Assembly: GCF_030732065.1 (NCBI RefSeq)
Contig: NZ_JAVBHX010000010.1
Location: 1 to 64,000, forward strand
Source of the DNA: Oceanimonas aquatica
GTDB taxonomy: Bacteria; Pseudomonadota; Gammaproteobacteria; Enterobacterales; Aeromonadaceae
Reading direction: 5' to 3'
Length of the DNA: 64,000 nucleotides
The first letter of the stretch is position 1. Each line of letters starts with the position of its first letter. The notes beneath the pieces were generated by a model. That model made no database searches. It was given only the letters and a program-made list of their open reading frames with translations, and was not told the origin of the DNA. The translations under genes and the position numbers were made by a program. Below are positions 1 through 12,405 of this stretch, one piece after another.

Positions 1-62
1 TGCGAGTGCCCACACAGTTTGCTTGATAAATTGTTAAAGAGCGTTGACCGCTTTCGCTGGTC
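1..62 (-). promoter_or_regulatory. rRNA operon leader with boxB-boxA antitermination signals
   Basis: Read on the minus strand, positions 42-31 give GCTCTTTAACAA, the boxA antitermination element, followed by the run CTGTGTGGGCACTCG that is characteristic of the leader just upstream of 16S rRNA in enteric and related bacteria. Immediately upstream, positions 62-46 form a small hairpin (GACC/GGTC and GC/GC with a GAAA loop), which fits boxB. The 16S gene itself would start leftward, outside the window. The match to the E. coli rrn leader is from memory, but the arrangement P1-P2-boxB-boxA is complete. Confidence 0.88.
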
Positions 63-72
63 AGGGCTGCGT

Positions 73-100
73 ATTCTACGCAATCCTTGGTGTTCGTCAA
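73..100 (-). promoter_or_regulatory. rRNA operon promoter P2
   Basis: On the minus strand there is a -35 TTGACG (100-95) and a -10 TAGAAT (78-73) separated by 16 bp. It lies between the stronger P1 and the boxB-boxA leader, which is the usual place of rrn P2. Confidence 0.75.
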
Positions 101-177
101 GCGTTGATTTGAACTTTGTTTGGCTCGCTTTCAACCCTTGTGACCGTTGGCGTGTTGCCCCGTGTCAGTGGAAGCGC

Positions 178-205
178 ATTATAGGGAGCCGCGATTTTTG
201 CGCAA
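178..205 (-). promoter_or_regulatory. rRNA operon promoter P1
   Basis: On the minus strand TTGCGC (205-200) and a perfect TATAAT (183-178) are 16 bp apart, the short spacing typical of rrn P1. A GC-rich discriminator (GCGC) follows directly, the known determinant of stringent (ppGpp/DksA) control. The 60 bp upstream (206-265) are A/T rich and could hold an UP element and Fis sites. The end of hemG lies about 90 bp upstream, so hemG transcription may run into the rRNA operon as in E. coli hemG-rrsA. Confidence 0.82.
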
Positions 206-293
206 GGGCTTTTTTGAGTTTTATATCAAAAAAAGCGATTTCGTACAGAAAACGTACCAAAACCGCTTTTTGCTGCGTTTTTGTTGCCGAGAG

Positions 294-818
294 TCAGCTC
301 CGTGCGGCTACTTTTTTGGCAAACTCACTGACCTTGTCCCAATCAGTGAACTCCAGATCCTGACTGGTATCGGTGCTGCCGCCGGTAATTTTCATGATCA
401 GCTGAATAATGCGGGTCTGCCACCAGTTGTATTCGCTGTATTTGAGCGCACCGGCAAAAACGCCAATGGTACGCGGCCGCCAGGACGAGCGGGACAGGAA
501 CTTCTTGATATAGGCGTTGTTGCCCGGCACCGCCTTCTCGGGCTTACGTGCAGTGAGGCAGACACAGAAAAAGGCGGAGTCGGCCACTGCCAGCTGTTCG
601 CTGTGATGATGAATAAAGGTGTACAGGCTGTCATGAAAACGGCCATAACGAATGGAAGCGCCTATCAGCACCTTGTCATACTTGCTGAGATTTTTCCTGG
701 GGTTGGTGTGCAGATCCACCAGCTCCACCTCATAATCACCAAATTCACTCCGCATCGCCTCGATGATCTTGTGGGTCTGACCATTGCGGGATGAATAAAG
801 CACCAACAGTTTTTCCAT
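294..818 (-). CDS. hemG: Protoporphyrinogen IX dehydrogenase, HemG type (flavodoxin-like)
   Basis: The 174-residue product is a long-chain flavodoxin-fold protein with the FMN phosphate loop near residues 9-17 (SSRNGQTHK). HemG oxidises protoporphyrinogen IX to protoporphyrin IX, passing electrons to quinone, in the next-to-last step of haem synthesis at the inner membrane. The start at 818 is chosen because GAGGAG lies just upstream and the product then matches the E. coli length (181). The gene follows trkH by 11 bp and precedes an rRNA operon, the same order as E. coli trkH-hemG-rrsA, which supports HemG over a generic flavodoxin. Confidence 0.92.
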   Translation of the reverse strand: MEKLLVLYSSRNGQTHKIIEAMRSEFGDYEVELVDLHTNPRKNLSKYDKVLIGASIRYGRFHDSLYTFIHHHSEQLAVADSAFFCVCLTARKPEKAVPGNNAYIKKFLSRSSWRPRTIGVFAGALKYSEYNWWQTRIIQLIMKITGGSTDTSQDLEFTDWDKVSEFAKKVAARS

Positions 819-829
819 AGACTCCTCAA

Positions 830-2287
830 TCAGCTTCGCCAGAAGGCCGGCGTAAACAGCACTAGCAGGGTAAAGATTTCCAGACGACCGAACAGCATGG
901 ACAGCACCATAATCCACTTGGCACCGTCGGTAGTGGTACCGAAGTTGGCCGCCACCTCCCCCAGACCCGGGCCCAGGTTATTCAGGGTGGCGACCACGGC
1001 GGTAAAGGCGGTGAGTTCGTCCATGCCGGTGGCCAGCAGCGCCAGCATGCACAGCACAAATACCAACGCATAGGCGGCAAAAAAGCCCCAGACTGCTTCA
1101 ACCACTCTATCAGCTAGCGCCTTGTTGCCAAGCTTTATTCGATAGACCGCCCGTGGGTGAATAAGCCGCTTGAGCTCACGCATGCCCTGCAGGTTAAGCA
1201 GCATGATGCGAACCACCTTGATGCCCCCCCCGGTGCTGCCGGCACAGCCGCCGATACAGGAGGCAAACATCAGCAGCACCGGCAAGAACAGCGGCCACTC
1301 GGCAAAGCCGGTGGTACTGAAGCCGGCGGTGGTGGCAATGGACACCGACTGAAACAAGGCCTGATCCAGCGCTTGCCAGGGGTCGCTGTACACCTGGTGT
1401 GCCAGCAGCATCGACATGCAGATAAACGTCAGCACCAGCTGTACACCGATAAATACCTTGAGCTCGGGATCCAGCCGGTAAACCGACAGTTGCATGCCCC
1501 GGTTGGAAAAGGCGGCAAAGTGCAGGCTGAAGTTAACCCCGGCGACGATCAGAAAGACCACGATAATCAGATTGATCACCGGGCTGTTGAAATGGCCCAC
1601 GCTGGCATCGTAGGGGGAGAAACCGCCAATGGCGATGGTGGAGAAGGAATGACAGATGGCGTCAAACATATTCATGCCCGCCAGCCACAGCAGCAGGGCG
1701 CAGGCGATGGTCAGCACCAGATAGATGTACCACAGTACCTTGGCGGTTTCGGCAATACGCGGCGCCACCTTGTTGTCCTTGACCGGGCCGGGGATCTCGG
1801 CCCGGAACAGCTGCATGCCACCAATGCCCAGGATCGGCAGTATCGCCACCGCCAATACGATAATACCCATGCCCCCCAGCCACTGCAGCATCTGGCGGTA
1901 AAACAGAATGGCCTTGGGCAGGGTATCCAGGCCGCTGATCACAGTGGCGCCGGTGGTGGTCAAGCCGGAAAAGGATTCAAAAAACGCCTCGGCCACCGTC
2001 ATGTCCGGCAACTCGCTGAGCAAAAAGGGAATGGCCCCCACACTGCCCAGCACCGTCCAGAACAGCACCACGATTAAGAAACCTTCCTTGGCCCGCAGAT
2101 CCTTGTGGTGAGTGCGGTTGGGAAACCACAACACCAGCCCCAGTACCAGACAAATAACAAAAGCACTGAAAAAGTCGAGACCGGCACCGTCCCGGTAGAT
2201 GTAGGCCACCAGCGCCGGTGCCAGCATGGTCACGCTGAACAGGGCAACCAGAATGCCTACGATGCGAATAATGGAGCGAATATGCAT
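830..2287 (-). CDS. trkH: Trk potassium uptake system membrane protein TrkH
   Basis: A 485-residue polytopic inner-membrane protein, close to the usual 483. It forms the K+ translocating subunit that works with the cytoplasmic TrkA gating protein (trkA is not in this window). The four pore-loop repeats of the SKT family are visible: TTGAT near residues 111-115, then IGGFS, TTAGFSTTG and LNNLGPG further along. It sits between yigZ (21 bp upstream) and hemG (11 bp downstream) and is probably co-transcribed with both. Confidence 0.96.
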   Translation of the reverse strand: MHIRSIIRIVGILVALFSVTMLAPALVAYIYRDGAGLDFFSAFVICLVLGLVLWFPNRTHHKDLRAKEGFLIVVLFWTVLGSVGAIPFLLSELPDMTVAEAFFESFSGLTTTGATVISGLDTLPKAILFYRQMLQWLGGMGIIVLAVAILPILGIGGMQLFRAEIPGPVKDNKVAPRIAETAKVLWYIYLVLTIACALLLWLAGMNMFDAICHSFSTIAIGGFSPYDASVGHFNSPVINLIIVVFLIVAGVNFSLHFAAFSNRGMQLSVYRLDPELKVFIGVQLVLTFICMSMLLAHQVYSDPWQALDQALFQSVSIATTAGFSTTGFAEWPLFLPVLLMFASCIGGCAGSTGGGIKVVRIMLLNLQGMRELKRLIHPRAVYRIKLGNKALADRVVEAVWGFFAAYALVFVLCMLALLATGMDELTAFTAVVATLNNLGPGLGEVAANFGTTTDGAKWIMVLSMLFGRLEIFTLLVLFTPAFWRS

Positions 2288-2308
2288 GCTTGTTCCAAAG
2301 CTCGAATG

Positions 2309-2929
2309 TCAATCGGTGATCGGGCGTGCAATCACCCTTCCCTGGGTTCTGTCTTTGATCTGCTTTATCAGGCTGTCGAGCAGCCGAATATCGACCCGTA
2401 ACACGCCGCTGACGGCGGCGCCGTAATCCACCCGCTCCCACTCGGCACCGCTTTGTGCCAGCAGGTTTTCGAGCTGGGCCATGTCGCTGTAGTCGGCGGA
2501 CAGCGCCAGCCGCCCTTCAATCACTTTTTCTACTGTGCTCAGCTCGGTCAGGGCGCCGTTCACCGAACTGCCGTAGGCCCGCACCAGGCCACCGGTGCCC
2601 AGCTTGATGCCACCGAAGTAGCGCACCACCACGGCAGTGATTTCACCGATACCGGCCCCCTGCAGCACGGCCAGCATGGGTTTGCCGGCGGTGCCCGAGG
2701 GCTCGCCGTCATCGCTGAACCCCAAGGCCTGAGAGTCGGTCGGCGCGCCCGCAATAAAGGCCGAGCAATGGTGTCCGGCCCCGGGATATTCGCTCCGCAG
2801 TCGCTCTATAAAGGCCTTGGCCGCTTCTGCATTGGGCGTGTGCGCCAGGCAGGCAATAAAGCGGCTCTTTTTGATTTCCTGCTCCCACACCACGGAGGCC
2901 GCCGGAACAAGATAAGGGGAAGCGGTCAT
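2309..2929 (-). CDS. yigZ: IMPACT-family protein YigZ
   Basis: The 206-residue protein carries the UPF0029/IMPACT signature (DDGEPSGTAGKP at about 73-84 and RYFGGIKLGTGGL at about 103-115). The family is conserved from bacteria to eukaryotes. The eukaryotic member inhibits Gcn2 activation, while the bacterial role is not settled. The start at 2929 gives the E. coli length (204) and has AGGGA upstream; a longer frame to 3040 is open but has no family similarity. It heads the yigZ-trkH-hemG unit. In E. coli pepQ lies upstream of it, and that gene is missing here. Confidence 0.92.
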   Translation of the reverse strand: MTASPYLVPAASVVWEQEIKKSRFIACLAHTPNAEAAKAFIERLRSEYPGAGHHCSAFIAGAPTDSQALGFSDDGEPSGTAGKPMLAVLQGAGIGEITAVVVRYFGGIKLGTGGLVRAYGSSVNGALTELSTVEKVIEGRLALSADYSDMAQLENLLAQSGAEWERVDYGAAVSGVLRVDIRLLDSLIKQIKDRTQGRVIARPITD

Positions 2930-3159
2930 GAATCGTCCCTGAACGGTTCTTGCCGGCGCTGTGCATGCCGGTACATATGCAACAAGGCCGGCCATCATAA
3001 CACAGCTGTCCGGCCGCCACGCTGCGCCAGGATCACGCACTTTGTTTTTTAAACATGCGTTTTAAAACACATTGAAAAGTGCCTGTTTACTGTCCATAGT
3101 GATTTCATCACAGTCGCTTGTATACGGCGCCGTGTCAGGGAACTCAAGGAGACATTCGT
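2930..3159. promoter_or_regulatory. Divergent yigZ/fadB promoter region with a PsrA-like operator
   Basis: This 230-bp divergent region contains an interrupted palindrome, AAAC-ATGC-GTTT (3051-3062), extendable to TTTAAAC and GTTTTAAA arms. PsrA, the TetR-type regulator of fatty-acid oxidation in several gammaproteobacteria, recognises AAAC-N4-GTTT. A weak sigma-70 match for fadB follows (TTGAAA at 3072-3077 with CATAGT 17 bp on). AAGGAGA at 3146-3152 is the fadB ribosome binding site. The PsrA assignment is a suggestion from motif shape and gene context only. Confidence 0.4.
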
Positions 3160-6482
<3,323 letters not shown>

Positions 6483-6507
6483 GCGGCGAGAAGCCAGAAG
6501 TGAGGGG

Positions 6508-6535
6508 TTGACCATTTTTTCGTCAGCATTAAGAT
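6508..6535 (+). promoter_or_regulatory. Candidate sigma-70 promoter for tusA
   Basis: TTGACC (6508-6513) and TAAGAT (6530-6535) are separated by 16 bp, about 30 bp before the tusA start. This would let tusA be expressed apart from fadBA. Confidence 0.5.
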
Positions 6536-6565
6536 AGGCGGGTTTCAAGAATACAGTAGACCGAT

Positions 6566-6811
6566 ATGACCGTTTCTCTTTCCGATGCTCACCACCACCT
6601 GGACGCCACCGGCCTGCGTTGCCCGGAGCCGGTGATGATGGTGCGCAAACAGGTACGCACCATGGCCGCCGGCGAAACCCTGCTGATCACCGCCGACGAT
6701 CCGTCCACCACCCGTGACATTCCCAGCTTCTGCCGTTTTATGGACCACCAACTGCTGTCCAGCCAGGTAGATGAACTGCCCTACCGCTTTCTGATCCAGA
6801 AAGGTAACTGA
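6566..6811 (+). CDS. tusA: Sulfur carrier protein TusA
   Basis: An 81-residue SirA/TusA-fold protein with the sulfur-accepting Cys19 in the family motif [10 protein letters not shown]. TusA takes sulfur from IscS and passes it through TusBCD and TusE to MnmA for 2-thiouridine in tRNA wobble positions, and it feeds other sulfur pathways. The length and Cys position are as in E. coli. It follows fadA by 83 bp with its own candidate promoter. The ribosome binding site is weak. Confidence 0.93.
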   Translation: MTVSLSDAHHHLDATGLRCPEPVMMVRKQVRTMAAGETLLITADDPSTTRDIPSFCRFMDHQLLSSQVDELPYRFLIQKGN

Positions 6812-6885
6812 ACCGCGAGCGGGCGCACGCAGCCCGCTTCAGCAAGCTGCTATGCTGGGGCCCACCTCGTTCTGCCGGAGCCCCC

Positions 6886-7809
6886 ATGCTGGACGTTATC
6901 CATGCCCTTGGCCCCCTGTTTTTGCTGATCCTGGCCGGTGTCGTGCTGCGCCGGCTTCACTTTCCCGACGATCAGTTCTGGCCCGGCGCGGAGCGTTTTA
7001 TTTATTTTCTGCTGTTTCCGGCCATGCTGATCAGCACCCTGGCCACCGCCGATTTCAGTCAGGTAACCTTTGGCGGCATGATCGGCCTACTCAGCTCCCT
7101 GCTGGTCTTGCTGGCCGCCCTGCTCTGGCTGCAGCGCCATCGGCTGGGCTCGAATCCGACCTCCTTCAGTTCGGTGTTTCAGGGAGCGCTGCGTTTTAAT
7201 ACCTATGTCGGCCTGGCCGGCGCCGCCGCCCTCTATGGGGAAGCCGGCATCACCGCCGCCGCCGTGGCCATTGCGGTGATGGTGCCCCTGGTCAATATTC
7301 TCTGCGTACTGATGTTCGTGGCCAGTGACAGCCAGGGTACGGCAGGCCTGTTGCGCGCGCTGAAGGCGCTGACCCGAAATCCCCTGCTGCTTGCCTGCGC
7401 GGCCGGCATCGCGCTTAACCTTAGCGGCATCGGTCTGCCCGGCTGGAGCCGGGATACCCTTGCCCTGGCCGGAAAAGCGGCCCTGCCACTGGGCCTGATT
7501 GCCGTTGGCGTGGCACTGCAGCCCAGGGCACTGCGCGGCACCGGTGCCGCCTTCTGGCAAGCCTGTGGCATCAAGTTTGGCCTGTTGCCGCTGCTCGCTC
7601 TGACAGGGGGCATAGTACTCGGCCTGGGACAGGTGGAACTGGCCGTGGTGGTGCTGTTCACCGCCCTGCCGACCGCCACCTCCTCCTACATTCTGGCCCG
7701 GCAGATGGGTGGCAATGCGCCGCTGATGGCCGCCCTCATTACCGGCCAGACCCTGCTGGCCATGGCCGTGCTGCCGGCCTGGATGGCGCTGCTGACACTG
7801 CTGCAATAA
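6886..7809 (+). CDS. AEC-family permease (auxin efflux carrier-like)
   Basis: A 307-residue hydrophobic protein with about ten membrane segments and the inverted repeat layout of the AEC family. It has a polar mid-region around residue 150 and a C-terminal half starting near RNPLLLACAAGIALN. Family members move organic acids, malonate or aromatic compounds, and the substrate cannot be read from sequence. GGAG lies 5 bp before the start. It is followed by a terminator shared with the gene on the other strand. Confidence 0.8.
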   Translation: MLDVIHALGPLFLLILAGVVLRRLHFPDDQFWPGAERFIYFLLFPAMLISTLATADFSQVTFGGMIGLLSSLLVLLAALLWLQRHRLGSNPTSFSSVFQGALRFNTYVGLAGAAALYGEAGITAAAVAIAVMVPLVNILCVLMFVASDSQGTAGLLRALKALTRNPLLLACAAGIALNLSGIGLPGWSRDTLALAGKAALPLGLIAVGVALQPRALRGTGAAFWQACGIKFGLLPLLALTGGIVLGLGQVELAVVVLFTALPTATSSYILARQMGGNAPLMAALITGQTLLAMAVLPAWMALLTLLQ

Positions 7810-7837
7810 AAAATGCCCGCATTTGCGGGCATTTTTT
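7807..7837. terminator. Bidirectional terminator
   Basis: AAAAAATGCCCGC-ATTT-GCGGGCATTTTTT forms a perfect hairpin with A-run and T-run on both sides. It ends the AEC permease gene on the plus strand and the OmpA-family lipoprotein gene on the minus strand. Confidence 0.9.
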
Positions 7838-7859
7838 ATCAATGATGGGTGTGATTTGC

Positions 7860-8510
7860 TTAGCCCATGGGGCTCAGGGTAATTTCCACCCGGCGGTTCT
7901 GGGCGCGGCCCTGCTCGGTGGCATTGCTGGCGATGGGCTGGCTGAAGCCCACACCGCGAATATTGAAACGGTTGGCGGCGGCGCCCTGGCTGATCAGGAA
8001 CTGACCCACGGTGGCGGCACGGCGCTCGGACAGGCTCTGGTTATAGCTGGCAGAGCCGGTGTTGTCGGTGTGGCCCACTACGTTCACCCAGGTCTTGTCG
8101 TACTCTTTCAGCACCATGGCAACGCCGCTCAGGGTGTTGTAGAAGCTGGGGGACAGATCGGCGCTGTCTACCGCAAAGGTGACGTTGCTGGGCATGTTGA
8201 GAATAATCTGGTCACCGTTGCGGGTCACGCTGACGCCGGTGCCGCGCATGCGATCCCGCAGTTTGGCTTCCTGCACGTCCATGTAGTAGCCCACGCCGCC
8301 GCCCAGGGCCGCACCGCTGGCGGCACCAATGAGAATGCCTTTTTCACGGTCACTGGAACTGGCGGATGCGCCGCCGATCACGGCGCCGGCCAGAGCCCCG
8401 ATGCCACTGCCGATGGCGGCCTTAGAGGCCTGACGTTCGCCAGTGTAGGGGTTGGTAGTACAGGCGGAAAGAGCCAGTGCCGCCGCCACAGCAAGACAAA
8501 TCTTTTTCAT
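7860..8510 (-). CDS. yiaD: OmpA-family outer membrane lipoprotein (YiaD-like)
   Basis: The 216-residue precursor has a lipoprotein signal peptide with lipobox LSAC and acylated Cys17. A glycine-zipper segment follows (about 33-80, GSGIGALAGAVIGG and repeats). The C-terminal half is an OmpA/MotB peptidoglycan-binding domain (VVGHTDNTGSASYNQSLSERRA, then NRRVEITL). This architecture matches YiaD-type proteins, which anchor the outer membrane to peptidoglycan. The symbol is by similarity only, since several paralogues share this layout. Confidence 0.85.
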   Translation of the reverse strand: MKKICLAVAAALALSACTTNPYTGERQASKAAIGSGIGALAGAVIGGASASSSDREKGILIGAASGAALGGGVGYYMDVQEAKLRDRMRGTGVSVTRNGDQIILNMPSNVTFAVDSADLSPSFYNTLSGVAMVLKEYDKTWVNVVGHTDNTGSASYNQSLSERRAATVGQFLISQGAAANRFNIRGVGFSQPIASNATEQGRAQNRRVEITLSPMG

Positions 8511-8594
8511 TATTGATCCCGTTCAGAAAGCACAAGTAACCGACAATATAGCCTCGCTATGGCCCATAAACCAAGCCCGGATTGAGGCTTGTGG

Positions 8595-9164
8595 TCAACC
8601 ACTGACGTGTTCGGGATGACAATGACAGCTCAGCAGATGATCGTTCACCATGCCGGTGGCCTGCATAAAGGCATAGCAGCTGGTGCTGCCCACAAAGGCA
8701 AAGCCCCGCTGCCTGAGTGCTTTGGCCATGGCGTCCGATTCGGCCGTGGTCACCGGCACGGCAGCGGCATCGGGCCAGCGGTTGATCACCGGTGCCCCAC
8801 CCACAAAGTCCCACAGCCAGCGGCTGAAATCGATGCCTTCCTCCTGCATGGCCAAATAGGCATGAGCATTGGTGATAACAGACTCGATTTTGCGCCGGTT
8901 ACGTACAATGCCGGGGTTTTGCATCAGCCGGTCTACATCACTCGATGTAAAGGTCACCAGCTGTGTTGGTTCAAAGCCGGCAAAGGCTTCCCGGTAGGCC
9001 GGTATCTTGCACAGAATGGTGAACCAGCTCAGGCCCGCCTGCTGGCCGTCGAGGCACAGCTTTTCAAACAGCGCCCGGCCGTCGTACTCGGGCTCGCCCC
9101 ACTCGTTGTCGTGATAAGCAATGTAACGCGGGTCCTGATTGACCCAGGCGCAGCGCTGCACCAT
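8595..9164 (-). CDS. tag: DNA-3-methyladenine glycosylase I
   Basis: A 189-residue base-excision repair glycosylase that removes 3-methyladenine. The zinc-snap residues are present (Cys5, His18 and the C-terminal NDHLLSCHCHPE). The substrate-pocket motif reads LDGQQAGLSW, so Asp39 stands where E. coli Tag has Glu38, an unusual but conservative change. The start at 9164 has GGAGGT upstream and gives the family length; an upstream frame to 9230 is open but unsupported. It is divergent from glyQS, a common arrangement in this group. Confidence 0.93.
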   Translation of the reverse strand: MVQRCAWVNQDPRYIAYHDNEWGEPEYDGRALFEKLCLDGQQAGLSWFTILCKIPAYREAFAGFEPTQLVTFTSSDVDRLMQNPGIVRNRRKIESVITNAHAYLAMQEEGIDFSRWLWDFVGGAPVINRWPDAAAVPVTTAESDAMAKALRQRGFAFVGSTSCYAFMQATGMVNDHLLSCHCHPEHVSG

Positions 9165-9264
9165 GGCACCTCCCCAATTCAGCCTATATTCACACCGGAC
9201 CAGCGGGTATACTCGGTAACCTAGTTTCACTCAGCAAACGCACCTATATCAAGGCGCTATCATC

Positions 9265-10176
9265 ATGCAAAAATTCGATATCAATACCTTTCAGGGTCTG
9301 ATCCTCACCTTGCAGGATTATTGGGCCCGGCAGGGCTGCACCGTGGTGCAGCCGCTGGACATGGAAGTGGGTGCCGGTACCTCTCACCCCATGACCTGCC
9401 TGCGCGCCATCGGCCCCGAGCCGCTGGCTGCCGCCTATGTACAGCCTTCCCGCCGCCCCACCGACGGCCGTTACGGCGAAAACCCCAACCGTCTGCAGCA
9501 TTACTACCAGTTTCAGGTGATGATCAAGCCGTCGCCCGACAATCTGCAGGAGCTGTATCTGGGCTCGCTCGAGGCGCTGGGTCTGGACCCTCAGGTACAT
9601 GATATTCGCTTCGTGGAAGACAACTGGGAAAACCCCACTCTGGGTGCCTGGGGTCTGGGCTGGGAAGTCTGGCTCAACGGCATGGAAGTGACCCAGTTCA
9701 CCTACTTCCAGCAGGTGGGCGGCCTGGAGTGCAAGCCGGTCACCGGTGAGATCACCTATGGCCTGGAGCGTCTGGCCATGTACATTCAGGGCGTGGACTC
9801 GGTCTACGATCTGGTATGGTGTGACGGCCCCCTGGGCAAAACCACCTACGGCGACATCTTCCATCAGAACGAGGTGGAGCAGTCTACCTACAACTTCGAG
9901 CACGCCGATGTCGACTTTCTGTTCGGCTTTTTTGAGCAGTGCGAAAAGGAATGCCAGCATCTGCTGGAGCTGGAGCAGCCCCTGCCCCTACCCGCCTACG
10001 AGCGCATTCTCAAGGCCGGCCACGCCTTTAACCTGCTGGATGCCCGCAAGGCCATCTCGGTCACCGAACGTCAGCGCTACATACTGCGCATTCGCACCCT
10101 GACCAAGGCCGTTGCCGAAGCCTACTACGCGTCCCGCGAGGCCCTCGGTTTCCCCATGTGCAAGAAGGAAGGATAA
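9265..10176 (+). CDS. glyQ: Glycine-tRNA ligase alpha subunit
   Basis: The 303-residue product equals the E. coli length and has the class II synthetase core of the alpha subunit (start [18 protein letters not shown], then [18 protein letters not shown] and the tail PLPAYE). It activates glycine and charges tRNA-Gly as an alpha2beta2 enzyme with GlyS, which begins 4 bp downstream, so translation is probably coupled. Confidence 0.98.
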   Translation: MQKFDINTFQGLILTLQDYWARQGCTVVQPLDMEVGAGTSHPMTCLRAIGPEPLAAAYVQPSRRPTDGRYGENPNRLQHYYQFQVMIKPSPDNLQELYLGSLEALGLDPQVHDIRFVEDNWENPTLGAWGLGWEVWLNGMEVTQFTYFQQVGGLECKPVTGEITYGLERLAMYIQGVDSVYDLVWCDGPLGKTTYGDIFHQNEVEQSTYNFEHADVDFLFGFFEQCEKECQHLLELEQPLPLPAYERILKAGHAFNLLDARKAISVTERQRYILRIRTLTKAVAEAYYASREALGFPMCKKEG

Positions 10177-10179
10177 GGC

Positions 10180-12249
10180 ATGGCAGAACAGAATTTCCTG
10201 GTAGAGATCGGCACCGAAGAGCTGCCCCCCAAGGCCCTGCGCAGCCTGGGTCAGGCCTTTGCCGACAACCTGCAAAACGAACTCAACGGCGCCGATCTGG
10301 CCTTTGACAGCATTCGCTGGTTCGCCGCTCCCCGCCGGCTGGCAGTACAGGTAATCCGCCTGGCCGAAGCCCAGCCCGACAAGCAGGTGGAAAAACGCGG
10401 CCCCGCCGTGCAGGCCGCCTTTGACGCCGATGGCAACCCCACCAAGGCCGCCCTGGGTTGGGCCCGGGGCAACGGCATCAGCGTGGAGCAGGCCGGTCGT
10501 CTGAAAACCGACAAGGGCGAATGGCTGGTACACGTGGCCGACATTCAGGGCAAGCCCGCTGCCGAGCTGCTGCCCGCCATGGTGGAGCAGGCCCTGAGCA
10601 AGCTGCCCATTCCCAAGGCCATGCGCTGGGGTGACAAGACCACCCAGTTTATTCGTCCGGTGCACACCCTGACTCTGCTGCTGGGCGAGCAGCTGCTGCC
10701 GGCCACCATTCTGGGCGTGGACTCCGCCCGTACCGTGCGTGGCCACCGCTTTATGGGCGAAAAAGAATTCCAGCTCGACCATGCCGATCATTACCTTGAA
10801 CAGCTTGAAAACCGCGGTCGAGTACTGGCCGACTTTGAGCGCCGCAAGGCCATCATCGAAGCCGGAGTCAAGGACGCCGCCGCCGTGGTGGGCGGCATCG
10901 CCGATCTGGAAGAAGACCTGCTGGAAGAAGTCACTTCCCTGGTGGAATGGCCGGTGGTGCTGACCGCCTCTTTTGAGGACGAGTTCCTCAAGGTGCCGGC
11001 CGAAGCCCTGGTGTACACCATGAAGGGCGACCAGAAGTACTTCCCGGTATACGACACCGACGGCAAGCTGCTGCCGAAGTTCATCTTCGTCACCAACATC
11101 GAATCAAAAGACCCCAGCCAGATCGTGCAGGGCAACGAAAAGGTGGTGCGCCCCCGCCTGGCCGACGCCGAGTTCTTCTTTAACGCCGACCGCAAGACCA
11201 GCCTGGCATCCCGCCTGGACCAGCTCGACAGCGTGCTGTTTCAGAAGCAGCTGGGCACGGTCAAGGAAAAGTCCGAGCGCATCAGCGCCCTGGCCAGCTA
11301 TGTGGCCGCCGCCATTGGTGCCGATCAGGCGCTGGCCGAGCGCGCCGGTTTGCTGTCCAAGTGCGATCTGGTGACCAACATGGTATTTGAGTTCACCGAC
11401 ACTCAGGGCGTGATGGGCATGCACTACGCCCGTCACGACGGCGAGCCCGAAGCCGTGGCCCTGGCCCTGAAGGAGCAGTACCAGCCGCGTTTTGCCGGTG
11501 ACGACCTGCCCGGTCAGGATGTGTCCGCCGCCGTGGCCCTGGCCGACAAGCTGGATACCCTGGTGGGCATCTTTGGCATTGGTCAGGCGCCCAAGGGCGA
11601 CAAGGATCCCTTCGCCCTGCGCCGTGCCGCCCTGGGTGCCCTGCGCATCATTGTGGAAAAAGGCTATCAGCTCGACCTGCTGATGCTGATCGATCAGGCC
11701 CGCGCCCTCTACGGCCACAAAATCTCCAACGAGAACGTAGCCAACGACGTGCTGGAATTCATGCTGGGCCGGTTCCGTTCCTGGTATCAGGATGCCGGTT
11801 ACGGTGTGGACGTAATCCAGGCCGTGCTGGCCCGCCGTCCCACCCGTCCCGCCGATTTCGACGCCCGGGTAAAGGCCGTGAGCACCTTCCGCGAGCTGGA
11901 TGCCGCCGCCGCCCTGGCCGCTGCCAACAAGCGGGTGGGCAACATTCTGGCCAAGTTCGAGGGTGACATTCCCGCCGAGGTGAATGCCGACTTGCTACAG
12001 GACGAGGCCGAGCGCGTCCTGGCCGCTCAGGTGGCCGAGTTGGCCGAGCGCCTGGCCCCGCTGTTTGCAGACGGCGACTACAGCAAGGCCCTGGCCGAGC
12101 TGGCGTCACTGCGCGAAAGCGTGGACGCCTTCTTTGACCAGGTGATGGTGATGGACGACGACGAGGCTATTCGCCTCAATCGCCTGGCCCTGCTCAACCA
12201 GCTGCGCAACCTGTTCCTGCGCGTGGCCGATATTTCGCTGCTGCAATAA
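10180..12249 (+). CDS. glyS: Glycine-tRNA ligase beta subunit
   Basis: A 689-residue protein, the same length as E. coli GlyS. It starts with the typical [16 protein letters not shown] segment, has an HD-like region in the middle ([12 protein letters not shown]) and a C-terminal anticodon-binding region. It is needed for tRNA recognition by the GlyQS tetramer. It is transcribed with glyQ and ends 22 bp before a strong terminator. Confidence 0.98.
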   Translation: MAEQNFLVEIGTEELPPKALRSLGQAFADNLQNELNGADLAFDSIRWFAAPRRLAVQVIRLAEAQPDKQVEKRGPAVQAAFDADGNPTKAALGWARGNGISVEQAGRLKTDKGEWLVHVADIQGKPAAELLPAMVEQALSKLPIPKAMRWGDKTTQFIRPVHTLTLLLGEQLLPATILGVDSARTVRGHRFMGEKEFQLDHADHYLEQLENRGRVLADFERRKAIIEAGVKDAAAVVGGIADLEEDLLEEVTSLVEWPVVLTASFEDEFLKVPAEALVYTMKGDQKYFPVYDTDGKLLPKFIFVTNIESKDPSQIVQGNEKVVRPRLADAEFFFNADRKTSLASRLDQLDSVLFQKQLGTVKEKSERISALASYVAAAIGADQALAERAGLLSKCDLVTNMVFEFTDTQGVMGMHYARHDGEPEAVALALKEQYQPRFAGDDLPGQDVSAAVALADKLDTLVGIFGIGQAPKGDKDPFALRRAALGALRIIVEKGYQLDLLMLIDQARALYGHKISNENVANDVLEFMLGRFRSWYQDAGYGVDVIQAVLARRPTRPADFDARVKAVSTFRELDAAAALAAANKRVGNILAKFEGDIPAEVNADLLQDEAERVLAAQVAELAERLAPLFADGDYSKALAELASLRESVDAFFDQVMVMDDDEAIRLNRLALLNQLRNLFLRVADISLLQ

Positions 12250-12270
12250 ACCGCCGCGGTTATCGGTGAT

Positions 12271-12300
12271 TCAAAGCCCCGCCACCCGCGGGGCTTTTTA
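12271..12300 (+). terminator. Terminator of glyQS
   Basis: AAAGCCCCGC-CACC-GCGGGGCTTTTTA forms a GC-rich hairpin followed by a T-run, directly downstream of glyS. Confidence 0.9.
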
Positions 12301-12405
12301 TTTACTCCCTGCACCCACTCTTTTTGTTTTCCTGGTCTTACCAATAACGGGCTGATTTGTGTTAATAATTAGAGTGTGACTCTACCTGCAACAAGGACGA
12401 TGCCA

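Noticed and set aside
1157-2077. Long open frame on the plus strand opposite trkH
   Set aside because: Composition is His/Gln/Gly-rich and low in hydrophobic residues, as expected for antisense of a GC-rich membrane-protein gene; no ribosome binding site and no recognisable domain.
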